Part shown: one piece after another, positions 32,682 to 40,772 of the stretch
Numbering within the stretch: position 1 is the stretch's first letter
Layout: each line of letters begins with the position of its first letter
Position numbers and translations under genes: made by a program
Notes under the pieces: model-generated
The model's database searches: none
What the model was told of the DNA's origin: nothing
Seen by the model: the letters and a program-made list of their open reading frames with translations, nothing else
Assembly: GCA_037443645.1 (NCBI GenBank)
Contig: JBBINY010000012.1
Coordinates: forward strand, 1-55,304
Origin: UBA2336 sp037443645
Lineage (GTDB): Bacteria; Bacteroidota; Bacteroidia; Cytophagales; Cyclobacteriaceae
Direction of reading: 5' to 3'
Length of the DNA stretch: 55,304 bases

Positions 32682-35228
32682 ATGAAAAATCTATTTACTA
32701 TTCTTTTTATGCTGGGTGCTCCACTCGTGAATGCTCAGCCGTCCTATTTTTATCCCACTGCTCAGCGATTCAATAGTCAGATACCCACACCCGAAAAATT
32801 TCTGGGCTACCCCATCGGCTCGCATCACACCCGGCACGATAAGGTGGTGGAATATTTCAAAACCCTTGACACTTATTCTGACCGGATGACGCTGTTGGAA
32901 ATCGGGCAGACGTATGAACACCGGTCGCAAATTACGGCCATCATTACATCCCCTGAAAATCACGCCAACATTGATGACATCCGGCAAAAACACCTCCAGC
33001 GAAATACCTCCTCCCAATTCAATAACGTGCCCCTGGTAATCCTGCTGGGCTACAACGTACACGGAAACGAACCCTCCAGCACCGAGGCCGCCATGCTTAC
33101 CGCTTATTACCTGGTGGCCAGCGAGGAAGAAGAAACAGTACAATGGTTGAAGGATATGGTTATCCTGCTCGACCCGGTGTACAACCCTGACGGACGCGAC
33201 CGCCACAGCCATTGGGCCAACATGCACAAAGCCTCAGCCCTGGTAGCCGATCCGCTTGATCGTGAACATAACGAAATATGGCCCGGAGGCCGCACCAATC
33301 ATTATTGGTTTGATCTGAACCGCGACTGGTTTCTGGGTGTGCACCCGGAGAGCAGAAATCGCCTGAAGCTGTTTCATCAATGGCGGCCTTACGTTATGAC
33401 TGACCACCATGAAATGGGAACCAACTCAACTTTCTATTTTGATCCGGGTAAAAACAGCAGCAACAACCCCATTGTCCCTTCTCAACTTTATACTGTACTG
33501 TATCCAAAATTTGGAGAATATTTTGCCAAAGCCATGGATGGCATCGGCTCGCAATACTTTACCAAGGAGGCATTCGATAAACTCTATCCCGGGTACGGAT
33601 CAAGCTATGTTAATTTTTACGGAGGTGCCGGCTTTCTATTTGAGCAGGCCAGTTCACGCGGTCATCTTCAGGAAACAACCACCATCCCAATCACATTTGC
33701 CTTTACCATCCGCAACCAGTTTACCGCATCATTGGCCACCATACGGGCTTCCATGGCTGAGCGCGAAACGCTGATCAACCTGCGGTTGAACTTCTTCCGC
33801 ACAGCCTCCAGCCAGGCAAAAGCCAACCCCATTAAGGGATACCTGTTTGGTGATGCCAACGACCTGAGCCGCACGTTTGCCTTCGTAAACCTGCTGCGCC
33901 TGCACGATATTGAAGTGTATGACCTGCCCCGTGACATGAGTAGTGGCGGTAAAAATTTTGAGAAAGGGAAAGCCTTTATTGTGCCTACCGAGCAACCGAA
34001 CTACATCATGGTTCGATCGGCCTTTGAAAAAGATATCACCTATACTGACAGTATCTTTTATGATGCTTCAACCTGGTCGCTGGTGCATGCCTTTAACTTG
34101 CCGTTCAGCGAAATCCGTGGTCCGGTAACGAAAGGCGACCGGATTGCAACAGACCTGAAAAAGACAGCAATGCCTGTTACCCAAAGCCAATACGCTTACC
34201 TGATTGAACAAACAGATTACATGGCGCATAAAGCCATCCATGAACTGCAGCAGGATGACGTAATCGTTAAAACTGCCTTCAAACCCTTTAGTGTGCGAAT
34301 CAATGGAAAAGAAAAGCACTTCCGGCAGGGAACACTGATCATACCCGTTCAGCAGCAGGCACTTGATGCCGGCCGGATTTTCGAGGCCGTTAACAAAGTA
34401 AGCGCCACCTGCACTCTTGATGTATACTCGGTTGAAACCGGCTATAGCATTAGCGGCATTGACCTTGGTTCCGGATTTGCCGTTCCCTTAAAAAAAATTA
34501 ACGCAGCCATGCTCATTGGCAATGGGGTATCCGGCTATGAGGCCGGAGAAGTGTGGCACTTGCTTGATCAGCGCATCGGTATGCCCATCACAAAAATTGA
34601 TGTCGCCAACATTAGCCGGACGAATTGGAACAAATACAATGTGCTGGTAATGGTAAGCGGAATCTATACCCTTGACAAACCTGCCGTTGAAAGAATCAAA
34701 GCCTGGATACAAAGCGGAGGTACACTCATAACCTTTAAAACGGCAAGTGAATGGGCGATAAAACAGGGGCTCACAAAAGAAAAAGTGATTCCTGCTGATA
34801 CCGGAAAAATCAGACCCCGGGCTAATTATGAAGACGCTGCCAACCTGGAAGGCGCCCGAAACATCGGAGGATCAATCTTTCAGGTGGATCTGGATATTAC
34901 CAATCCGATCGGCTTTGGCTATACCGACCGTAACGTTGCTGTTTACCGCAATGGCTTAACGTTTTTGCAACCCAGCAAAAATCCATACACCACAGTTGCC
35001 AGGTACAAAGCCAACCCATTGATTGGCGGATACCTGCACAAAGCCTCAGCTCCTAAAGTAGCTAATTCAGCAGCTGTGCTGATGAGCGGAGAGGGGCAGG
35101 GACGGATTATCCTGTTTTCCGATAACCCAAATTTCAGGGGAACATGGTATGGCACAAACAAGCTGTTCCTGAATGCATTGTTCTTCGGCCCGGTTACTAC
35201 GGTACCGAGTGCACTTCCTTCAGAATAA
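32682..35228 (+). CDS. secreted M14-family zinc carboxypeptidase with C-terminal GATase-like domain
   Basis: The 848-residue protein carries a signal peptide (to about residue 18, LVNAQ). The M14 domain (about 50-350) has zinc ligands H and E in GYNVHGNEPSS, NPDGRDRHS, DLNRDW and DHHEMGTNS, with the catalytic Glu probable in FLFEQASSRG. The middle region is less conserved. Residues about 605-700 resemble a class I glutamine-amidotransferase-like fold (AAMLIGNGVSGYEAGEVWHLLDQ, LVMVSGIYTL, WIQSGGTLITF), without a visible catalytic triad. It probably trims peptides in the periplasm or outside the cell. It is 68 bases after the amidohydrolase gene. Confidence 0.87.
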   Translation: MKNLFTILFMLGAPLVNAQPSYFYPTAQRFNSQIPTPEKFLGYPIGSHHTRHDKVVEYFKTLDTYSDRMTLLEIGQTYEHRSQITAIITSPENHANIDDIRQKHLQRNTSSQFNNVPLVILLGYNVHGNEPSSTEAAMLTAYYLVASEEEETVQWLKDMVILLDPVYNPDGRDRHSHWANMHKASALVADPLDREHNEIWPGGRTNHYWFDLNRDWFLGVHPESRNRLKLFHQWRPYVMTDHHEMGTNSTFYFDPGKNSSNNPIVPSQLYTVLYPKFGEYFAKAMDGIGSQYFTKEAFDKLYPGYGSSYVNFYGGAGFLFEQASSRGHLQETTTIPITFAFTIRNQFTASLATIRASMAERETLINLRLNFFRTASSQAKANPIKGYLFGDANDLSRTFAFVNLLRLHDIEVYDLPRDMSSGGKNFEKGKAFIVPTEQPNYIMVRSAFEKDITYTDSIFYDASTWSLVHAFNLPFSEIRGPVTKGDRIATDLKKTAMPVTQSQYAYLIEQTDYMAHKAIHELQQDDVIVKTAFKPFSVRINGKEKHFRQGTLIIPVQQQALDAGRIFEAVNKVSATCTLDVYSVETGYSISGIDLGSGFAVPLKKINAAMLIGNGVSGYEAGEVWHLLDQRIGMPITKIDVANISRTNWNKYNVLVMVSGIYTLDKPAVERIKAWIQSGGTLITFKTASEWAIKQGLTKEKVIPADTGKIRPRANYEDAANLEGARNIGGSIFQVDLDITNPIGFGYTDRNVAVYRNGLTFLQPSKNPYTTVARYKANPLIGGYLHKASAPKVANSAAVLMSGEGQGRIILFSDNPNFRGTWYGTNKLFLNALFFGPVTTVPSALPSE

Positions 35229-35344
35229 AATCGGAACGGATAGCCCGCTTCAGGAAAGCTACCTGATAAAAGTCAGTGTATCCGGCTGGCGTACGTCATT
35301 GAAATTCTGTCGGGCTGGTTTTTACTTGAGTACACAAACAAAAA

Positions 35345-35352
35345 AAGGAGGA
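35345..35352 (+). promoter_or_regulatory. strong Shine-Dalgarno (AAGGAGGA) before hsp20
   Basis: A perfect anti-16S match lies 4 bases before the ATG at 35356. This is unusual here, as most genes in the window start after A-rich leaders without such a site. It fixes the start against the longer frame from 35173, which overlaps the M14 gene. Confidence 0.75.
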
Positions 35353-35355
35353 AGT

Positions 35356-35793
35356 ATGACACTCATGAAAAAAACCGGATTCCCTTCGTTATTTAACGAA
35401 GGTTGGCTGACTGGCTTCTTCGATAACGACCGCTTCTTTGATGCCGACTGGATGAAAAGAATGCAGGTTGTTCCGGCAGTAAATGTTGTTGAAAAGGAGA
35501 AAGAATTTGAAATTGAACTGGCTGCTCCAGGTCTCACAAAAAAAGACTTCAACATTACTGTAGAAAATGGCGTGCTTACCATTGCCTGCGAAAAGGAGAT
35601 GGAAAAAGAAAGTAAAGAAAAGAACTACACGCGCAAGGAGTATAATTACACCAACTTCACCCGCTCCTTTACATTGCCGGTAAATGTAAAAACCGACAAA
35701 GTTGACGCGTGGTATGAAAATGGCATCTTACGGCTTGTTCTTCCTAAGGAAGTTGAAGCAAAAGTAAAGCCGAAGGCCATCGAAGTGCGCTAG
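35356..35793 (+). CDS. Hsp20/alpha-crystallin small heat-shock protein
   Basis: The 145-residue protein has a short N-terminal arm (SLFNEGWLTGFFDNDRF) and an alpha-crystallin domain at about residues 38-130: PAVNVVEKEKEFEIELAAPGL, the TVENGVLTIACEK strands, RSFTLPVNV, and the GILRLVLPK motif, then a short C-terminal tail with the IEV-type motif (KAIEVR). It is an ATP-independent holdase preventing aggregation. It has its own strong ribosome site and is followed by a rho-independent terminator about 110 bases on. Confidence 0.94.
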   Translation: MTLMKKTGFPSLFNEGWLTGFFDNDRFFDADWMKRMQVVPAVNVVEKEKEFEIELAAPGLTKKDFNITVENGVLTIACEKEMEKESKEKNYTRKEYNYTNFTRSFTLPVNVKTDKVDAWYENGILRLVLPKEVEAKVKPKAIEVR

Positions 35794-35903
35794 TTCAGAT
35801 CAACCCCGCAGCCCGGATGGTGGTGCGTTCTCTCCGTGGTTCTTAAGAACCAAATGACCAGTTCAATGTAACGCCCACTCACCATGCTGGCTTGGAAAGT
35901 TGG

Positions 35904-35936
35904 AAGCCCCGGTTTAATCCGGGGCTTTCTATTTTG
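35904..35936 (+). terminator. rho-independent terminator after hsp20
   Basis: The perfect 9-base stem AAGCCCCGG / CCGGGGCTT with loop TTTAAT is followed by TCTATTTT. It lies 110 bases after hsp20 and 70 bases before the end of the convergent DUF1684 gene, so it may serve both strands (the reverse strand has AA GCCCCGG preceded by CCAAC, giving only a short T-run). Confidence 0.75.
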
Positions 35937-36005
35937 AGGTCATCTCCAAATCGGATCGTGACAGCGCCTTAAATCCCATGCACCTTCTTCAACTGACTAA
36001 TGGCC

Positions 36006-36920
36006 TTAGTGGTTGCCATAGTTTTTCTCCCCTGCCGGTATTGCAAAGGGCAGGATGTTCTGTCGCGGGGGAAGCGGGCAAGTTGCAAACTCGGTAAACG
36101 CACAAGGCGGATTATACGCTTTATTAAAATCAAGAATCACCTTCCCGGAACTATCGGGCAGAGGCACGTACAGGTACCTCCCTGCTCCATACGTTTCGCG
36201 GGCATTGGTGTCATCCCCAAAAATGACAAAGAACTCATCATTATCTTCATCAAATGCATCCAGGCGATAACGCCTTCCTTCGTGCTCAAAAACCAATGAT
36301 GCCACGGATCGCTGTTGCAGGGTTTGGCCGAGCACATTTGTAATCTCAACGGTGCGCGAAGAGTCAGCCCACTCAACCTTCCCTTCAATGCGCCAGGCCT
36401 TGTTTATCGGGTAAAATTCAATACCCTTAAATGCGGTAAGTAAAGGGCTCTCCAAATCCCGGAGGCGGATACCCAGCTTATCATCCCGCTTGATAACAAA
36501 CCAGAGCAGCGAACCGTAAGCCATGGTGATGCGTGATGAGTCGGGGTGATATAATAACCCTGAGCCGGCTTCCCGGTTATTGTACCGAAAAATAATTCCG
36601 GGATTTGCCTTAACCGTTACCGTGCCGTTTTGCACTACCATGTAGCCTGCCTTTTCGGGGGCCTTCCCTTCCGGAAAGACCAGGTTATTAACCACATCGC
36701 TCCCAAATGAATTAATGCCCTCCTTCAGCCAGAATAACCCGGCCAGGTTAACCCAACCGTTTTCGCTTACCTGATATTCATTTCGCTTCTGATGCCACAA
36801 CTGAATCTCCTCCATATAGGATTCAAGATCGATGGACTTTTGGTGGTTACCAGTAGGTGTTGAGCATGCTACTACCAACAAGGTAAACAGCAAGATCAAT
36901 TTCGGTTTATTGGTATTCAT
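36006..36920 (-). CDS. DUF1684-family lipoprotein
   Basis: Start at 36920 gives 304 residues and a lipoprotein signal (MNTNKPKLILLFTLLVVAC). The body has the DUF1684 hallmarks: WVNLAGLFWLKEGINSFGS, GIEFYPINKAWRI, FEHEGRRYRLDAF, FVIFGDDTNARETYGAGRYLYVPLP, and the near-C-terminal FNKAYNPPCAFTEFATCPLPP. The function of this widespread family is unknown. It stands alone, convergent with hsp20. Confidence 0.9.
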   Translation of the reverse strand: MNTNKPKLILLFTLLVVACSTPTGNHQKSIDLESYMEEIQLWHQKRNEYQVSENGWVNLAGLFWLKEGINSFGSDVVNNLVFPEGKAPEKAGYMVVQNGTVTVKANPGIIFRYNNREAGSGLLYHPDSSRITMAYGSLLWFVIKRDDKLGIRLRDLESPLLTAFKGIEFYPINKAWRIEGKVEWADSSRTVEITNVLGQTLQQRSVASLVFEHEGRRYRLDAFDEDNDEFFVIFGDDTNARETYGAGRYLYVPLPDSSGKVILDFNKAYNPPCAFTEFATCPLPPRQNILPFAIPAGEKNYGNH

Positions 36921-37004
36921 GATCGGGCGCATCACATTTCAAATATTATGGCTATTTGGTTCTCTTGAATACAAATTATACCAGCATCAGCCATAGACAC
37001 CGAA

Positions 37005-37024
37005 GCCCGCTGTAAACAGCGGGC
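37005..37024. other. perfect hairpin in the DUF1684-THX intergenic region
   Basis: GCCCGCTG and CAGCGGGC form an 8-base stem with loop TAAA. No T-run follows on either strand, so a classical terminator is not supported. It lies between DUF1684 (start 36920) and the end of the THX gene (37125), both on the minus strand; it could end the THX transcript by a factor-dependent route. Confidence 0.4.
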
Positions 37025-37124
37025 CCGGAAAGATTACCTGAACACCAAAGGCTGTTCACATGCTAATTACCGATACATGTCCCCGGCACGCTGTGTTTAA
37101 TTGCATCTTCAAACGTAATTTCTG

Positions 37125-37319
37125 TTATGATGCTGCCTTTTTCCTGGCTGCCTTACGAGGTTTTGCAGGAGTTTCAGCCGCCTCTGATACAGCGGCAGGT
37201 TTTGAGGATGCCGATGAAGCGCGCTTCAAGCGGGCCTTTATGGATCTCTTGTTTCTGGAAACACCGTACGAACCAATCCAGCGCTTACCCTTTTTCGATT
37301 TCTTATCGCCTTTTCCCAT
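37125..37319 (-). CDS. 30S ribosomal protein THX
   Basis: The 64-residue basic protein begins MGKGDKKSKKGKRWIGSYGV, a clear match to the small 30S protein THX (Thx), known from Thermus and common in Bacteroidota. The first 30 residues are the conserved part that lies in the head of the 30S subunit. The last 30 residues are an Ala/Lys/Pro-rich extension (KPAAVSEAAETPAKPRKAARKK), longer than the 25-residue Thermus form and probably disordered on the ribosome surface. Confidence 0.88.
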   Translation of the reverse strand: MGKGDKKSKKGKRWIGSYGVSRNKRSIKARLKRASSASSKPAAVSEAAETPAKPRKAARKKAAS

Positions 37320-37416
37320 AAGTTTTACGTTCTGCGCAAGTATAAGAACAATCGGTGAAATACAAAATTGAGGCTTGGATTTTGTAACCTATATTGACAA
37401 AGATTGTTATACCAAT

Positions 37417-37890
37417 ATGGCAGCGATTACACCTGAGGTCATTGAGGCCCTTCGCAAAACGGCTGACGCCATTAAAAAAAGCCCCGCCTATCAGTGGGGT
37501 CACATGGGCCTGTGCAACTGCGGCTTTCTTGCTCAACAGGTTACCCGCCTTAAAAAAGAAGAAATTCACGCGCGCGCAATGCAACGTTATGGCGACTGGA
37601 GTGAACAGCTAAATGATTACTGCCCGACCAGCGGATTGCACATGGATGACCTGATTTCAGAAATGCTTGCCGCAGGATTTGATACAGATGACCTGAAGCA
37701 TCTTGAGCGGCTCTCTGATCCGGCCATTCTAAGGATGATACCCGGCCCTAAAGGAAACATTTCCCATAACGTAAAAGATGACGTGATCCTATATATGAAT
37801 ACCTGGGCTGACATGATTGCCGATGAACTGGTGAAGTCGGTGCAACTTCCAAAACTGGAAACGCCCTCCCTGGCTACAACACCACTTTAA
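37417..37890 (+). CDS. conserved-looking hypothetical protein
   Basis: I use the ATG at 37417 (157 residues); the frame extends back to a TTG at 37375. No family is recognised. It is soluble, has no signal peptide, and contains a distinct MGLCNCGFLAQQVT segment (two Cys two residues apart), a YGDWSEQLNDYCPTSG segment with a third Cys, and a long predicted helix at the C-terminus. The three Cys could bind metal or be redox-active, but this is unproven. It overlaps the convergent GNAT gene by 17 bases. Confidence 0.7.
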   Translation: MAAITPEVIEALRKTADAIKKSPAYQWGHMGLCNCGFLAQQVTRLKKEEIHARAMQRYGDWSEQLNDYCPTSGLHMDDLISEMLAAGFDTDDLKHLERLSDPAILRMIPGPKGNISHNVKDDVILYMNTWADMIADELVKSVQLPKLETPSLATTPL

Positions 37891-38413
37891 ACAAAACACA
37901 ATCCTTGGTCTGGTTATTCTGATTGACAAACCGGAAATAAGCCTGTACTGTACCCTCTTCCACCAGGCCGCACTTTTGTAATACACGCAGCGAGGCAACA
38001 TTCTCCTTGTCAACAAAGGTTTTTATTTGAGTCACTTCGGGCAATGCTTTCAAAACTCCGATCAAGGCTCTTGCAGCCGTAGTGGCATACCCCCTGCCCC
38101 ACTGCGATGGGGCGATAACATACCCAAACTGGATTTTACCCTGATCATGAACAGCCCCGATGCTTCCGACCAGCCTGTTAGAATTAACTAACCGAATACC
38201 GAATGAATAATCTGTTCCGGCATCCCAGGCACGTATCGCATACCGCAAAAAATCACGGGTATCCTTAATGCACCGGTGCGTTGGCCACGAAACATAGCGC
38301 GTACACTCCAATTTACTGGCATAGGTAAAAAAAATCTCTTCCGCATCTTCGTACCTTAGCCGTTGCAACAACAGGTTGCCGGCCGGGATGGATTCAGGGA
38401 TCGGCAATCGCAT
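37874..38413 (-). CDS. GNAT-family N-acetyltransferase
   Basis: The 179-residue RimJ/RimL-type protein opens with ETPR-like LLLQRLRYEDAEEIFFTYAS, then GSIGAVHDQGKIQFGYVIAPSQWGRGYATTAARALIGVL, where QWGRGYAT is the acetyl-CoA loop, and SLRVLQKCGLVEEG near the end. It transfers acetyl from acetyl-CoA to an amine, possibly a ribosomal-protein N-terminus or a small molecule. Substrate unknown. Its 3' end overlaps the convergent hypothetical gene. Confidence 0.88.
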   Translation of the reverse strand: MRLPIPESIPAGNLLLQRLRYEDAEEIFFTYASKLECTRYVSWPTHRCIKDTRDFLRYAIRAWDAGTDYSFGIRLVNSNRLVGSIGAVHDQGKIQFGYVIAPSQWGRGYATTAARALIGVLKALPEVTQIKTFVDKENVASLRVLQKCGLVEEGTVQAYFRFVNQNNQTKDCVLFKVVL

Positions 38414-38432
38414 AGAACGAAACTAAGGGATC

Positions 38433-38672
38433 ATGGCTAAAAACCAGAATATTGTTCACTCATATTTTAAGAAGCGGCTTAACGACACCATTATTCTGGT
38501 GAAGGTGAACCCCATCCATTATACCGGCACCGAAATCACCCGGACGGTTACCGGTAATACCTCCATGCGGGAGCTTGAATTTGACGAACAAATCTTCGAT
38601 GACCTGAAAGCCGATGCGTTCGAGCCCTGCAGCCCGTTGGAATTCAACCTCTACCTTTCCGGATTAGCCTGA
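38433..38672 (+). CDS. small hypothetical protein
   Basis: This 79-residue protein starts 19 bases after the divergent GNAT start. Sequence is MAKNQNIVHSYFKKRL...PIHYTGTEITRTVTG...ELEFDEQIFDDL. No family is recognised, no signal or membrane segment. It reads as a real gene by codon use (balanced, GC-like third positions as in neighbours). It ends before the SRP RNA promoter. Confidence 0.65.
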   Translation: MAKNQNIVHSYFKKRLNDTIILVKVNPIHYTGTEITRTVTGNTSMRELEFDEQIFDDLKADAFEPCSPLEFNLYLSGLA

Positions 38673-38719
38673 CCCAGCCCCTCCACAACTCCATGTAGCA
38701 TCAAGTACCCGGAATCCAG

Positions 38720-38727
38720 TATATTTG
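38720..38727 (+). promoter_or_regulatory. promoter -7 box (TATATTTG) for SRP RNA
   Basis: An exact TAnnTTTG match ends 4 bases before the predicted SRP RNA 5' end. The same octamer drives the tRNA cluster. No clear -33 box is seen. Confidence 0.65.
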
Positions 38728-38731
38728 CGCC

Positions 38732-38829
38732 TGGCAAGCCGGCACGACCAGCTCCTGCTGAACTCCCCCAGGACCGGAAGGTAGCAAGGGTAGGCGGTTG
38801 TAGCGGTGCGATGTTGGTTTGCCATTTTT
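38732..38829 (+). ncRNA. ffs: signal recognition particle RNA, small bacterial type (4.5S)
   Basis: The domain IV signature GGACCGGAAGGTAGCAAGGG, with GGAA tetraloop and the asymmetric Ffh-binding loop, is at 38771-38790. The ends TGGCAA (38732) and TTGCCA (38819) pair, and TTTTTT follows. Size about 95 nucleotides matches the small SRP RNA. It scaffolds Ffh for co-translational membrane targeting. Confidence 0.92.
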
Positions 38830-38871
38830 TATTACCTCATTCGTTATTTTTAACTGCAAACCACTATCTCC

Positions 38872-39528
38872 ATGAAGTTTTTTATCGATACCGCCAACCT
38901 GAATGAAATCAAAGAGGCCTACGATTTAGGTGTATTGGATGGTGTAACCACCAATCCTTCACTAATGGCCAAAGAGGGCATTAAAGGCGAGGCCAGCATC
39001 AAGGCACACTACAAGGCCATTTGCGCCATTGTAGACAACAACGTAAGTGCTGAAGTAATTGCAACAGACTTTGACAACATCATCAAAGAAGGCCGGGAGC
39101 TGGCCGGGATTGATGACAAAATTGTTGTAAAAGTGCCCATGATTAAAGACGGTGTAAAGGCATTGAAGAAATTCTCGGCCGAGGGCATTCGCACCAACTG
39201 TACCCTCGTGTTCTCTGCCGGCCAGGCCCTCCTGGCAGCAAAGGCCGGGGCAAGTTATGTATCGCCCTTTCTGGGCAGGTTGGATGATGTTTCGCAGGAT
39301 GGCCTGGAACTGATTGCCCAGATCAGGTTGATCTACGACAATTACAGCTTCGAAACGGAAATCCTTGCTGCCTCCATCCGGCACGTTATGCATCTGATAA
39401 AATGTGCCGAAATAGGCGCAGATGTTTCCACATGCCCTCTGTCTGTCATTACAGGCCTCTTAAAGCACCCCTTAACAGACATCGGCCTGGAGAAATTCCT
39501 GGCTGACCACAGAAAAGCAAACGCCTGA
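38872..39528 (+). CDS. fsa: fructose-6-phosphate aldolase / small transaldolase
   Basis: The 218-residue protein is the short TalB-like subfamily: MKFFIDTANLNEIKEA, GVTTNPSLMAKEG, the Schiff-base Lys in DKIVVKVPM (about residue 83), CTLVFSAGQALLAAKAG and SPFLGRLDD. Members act as transaldolases or as fructose-6-phosphate aldolases; the eye cannot tell which. It is followed by the FtsE-like gene after 12 bases. Confidence 0.93.
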   Translation: MKFFIDTANLNEIKEAYDLGVLDGVTTNPSLMAKEGIKGEASIKAHYKAICAIVDNNVSAEVIATDFDNIIKEGRELAGIDDKIVVKVPMIKDGVKALKKFSAEGIRTNCTLVFSAGQALLAAKAGASYVSPFLGRLDDVSQDGLELIAQIRLIYDNYSFETEILAASIRHVMHLIKCAEIGADVSTCPLSVITGLLKHPLTDIGLEKFLADHRKANA

Positions 39529-39540
39529 GCCAAGCATCCA

Positions 39541-40248
39541 ATGTTTTCAACTGACCCGGTTATTCGCGTAAACGATGCGCACATTTTTCAGGATCATAAT
39601 ACCGTTTTGGCTAACATCACCTTTAACATTGAAAAAGGCGAATTTGTATTCCTGGTAGGGCGAACGGGCTCCGGCAAATCCTCGTTATTGAAAACACTAT
39701 ATGCCGACCTGCCTCTCCGTTTAGGCGATATCAGTGTTGCTGATTTCTCCATCCGGGGTATCCGGTCATCACAGGTGCCGCTGTTGCGCAGAAAACTAGG
39801 CATCATTTTCCAGGACTTTCAGCTCTTCCCCGATCGCACGGTTGCCGATAACCTGGTGTTTGTAATGAAAGCAACAGGCTGGCGCGACAGTGCAAAGATA
39901 AAAGCACGGCTTTCAGAAGTACTCATGCAAGTTGGCCTTGGCTCGGTTGAAAAGAAAATGCCTCACCAGCTTTCAGGCGGAGAACAGCAACGTGTGGTCA
40001 TTGCACGGGCAATGATTAATGAACCGGTTATTCTGATTGCTGATGAGCCCACCGGAAACCTGGATCCGGAAGTATCAGCAGGGATTTTAAAACTGTTTCA
40101 GCAAATTAATAGAAGCGGTACTGCTGTATTAATGGCTACACACGACTACGGTCTGATTAAAAAATTTCCGAGCCGGGTACTAAAATGTGAGGAAGGCAAA
40201 GTGATCGATTCGGCAAAGGAGCCATTCGAATTATCAACCGAGTACTGA
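39541..40248 (+). CDS. ftsE: FtsE-like ABC transporter ATP-binding protein
   Basis: The 235-residue ABC ATPase has Walker A GRTGSGKSS (about residues 37-45), signature LSGGEQQR, Walker B LIADEPTGNLDP and the switch His in ATHDYG. Spacing and LIADEPTGNLD fit the FtsE/LolD/MacB group. With FtsX it would regulate septal peptidoglycan hydrolases; ftsX is not next to it, so the exact partner is inferred. It ends 8 bases before the convergent anti-sigma-like gene. Confidence 0.8.
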   Translation: MFSTDPVIRVNDAHIFQDHNTVLANITFNIEKGEFVFLVGRTGSGKSSLLKTLYADLPLRLGDISVADFSIRGIRSSQVPLLRRKLGIIFQDFQLFPDRTVADNLVFVMKATGWRDSAKIKARLSEVLMQVGLGSVEKKMPHQLSGGEQQRVVIARAMINEPVILIADEPTGNLDPEVSAGILKLFQQINRSGTAVLMATHDYGLIKKFPSRVLKCEEGKVIDSAKEPFELSTEY

Positions 40249-40256
40249 TCAACCCT

Positions 40257-40772
40257 TTAAACGGAAGCATTACCTTCGTCAACTTCCGGCAACCGCGACT
40301 TCTCAAGTTTATGCAATTGCTGGTTCAGCAGGTCAATCCGGATCAGTAAATTGAGTACAAGTGCATCCTTAACCTTTTTACTTGGCCGGGTTCTCAATTC
40401 TTCCTTCAGCACCTGGTACATGGCCTCAAGCTGGTGGAAATCATGGGTGAACCCATTGAGTGGCCCCTCCAAAGACTGCTCAGCTTCAATTAATTCAATC
40501 TTTGAGGCAATCTGGTCGGTGTAAAAAGCTTCTACATCCTGAAACTCACCAATCGTAGATTTCTCTGCAGCGGTCTCAACCAGGTTTTGTGTAAGCAGGT
40601 ACGCGGTGATTGCCATAAACAAAACGGCTGCGGCCCTCCAAAACGGCAGGGCATTTATCCACCCTGACTTCACATCAAGTGATCTGCGAATTTGCGACCA
40701 AACCTGCGAAGAAGGTTCCCGGTTGTCAAACGCACCCCGGTTTGTTCTGATAAACCTTTCAAGGTTGTTCAT
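40257..40772 (-). CDS. membrane anti-sigma-factor-like protein
   Basis: The 171-residue protein has a short cytoplasmic N-terminus (NNLERFIRTNRGAFDNREPS), one membrane segment (about residues 46-63, AAAVLFMAITAYLL) and a mostly helical periplasmic part. It overlaps the upstream sigma gene by 14 bases. No zinc-type HxxxCxxC anti-sigma motif is present, so the assignment rests on topology and location. It probably anchors or regulates the sigma factor at the membrane. Confidence 0.7.
   Translation of the reverse strand: MNNLERFIRTNRGAFDNREPSSQVWSQIRRSLDVKSGWINALPFWRAAAVLFMAITAYLLTQNLVETAAEKSTIGEFQDVEAFYTDQIASKIELIEAEQSLEGPLNGFTHDFHQLEAMYQVLKEELRTRPSKKVKDALVLNLLIRIDLLNQQLHKLEKSRLPEVDEGNASV

Noticed and set aside
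37005..37024. Rho-independent terminator
   Set aside because: The hairpin is perfect but no T-run follows on either strand. Listed only as a hairpin.
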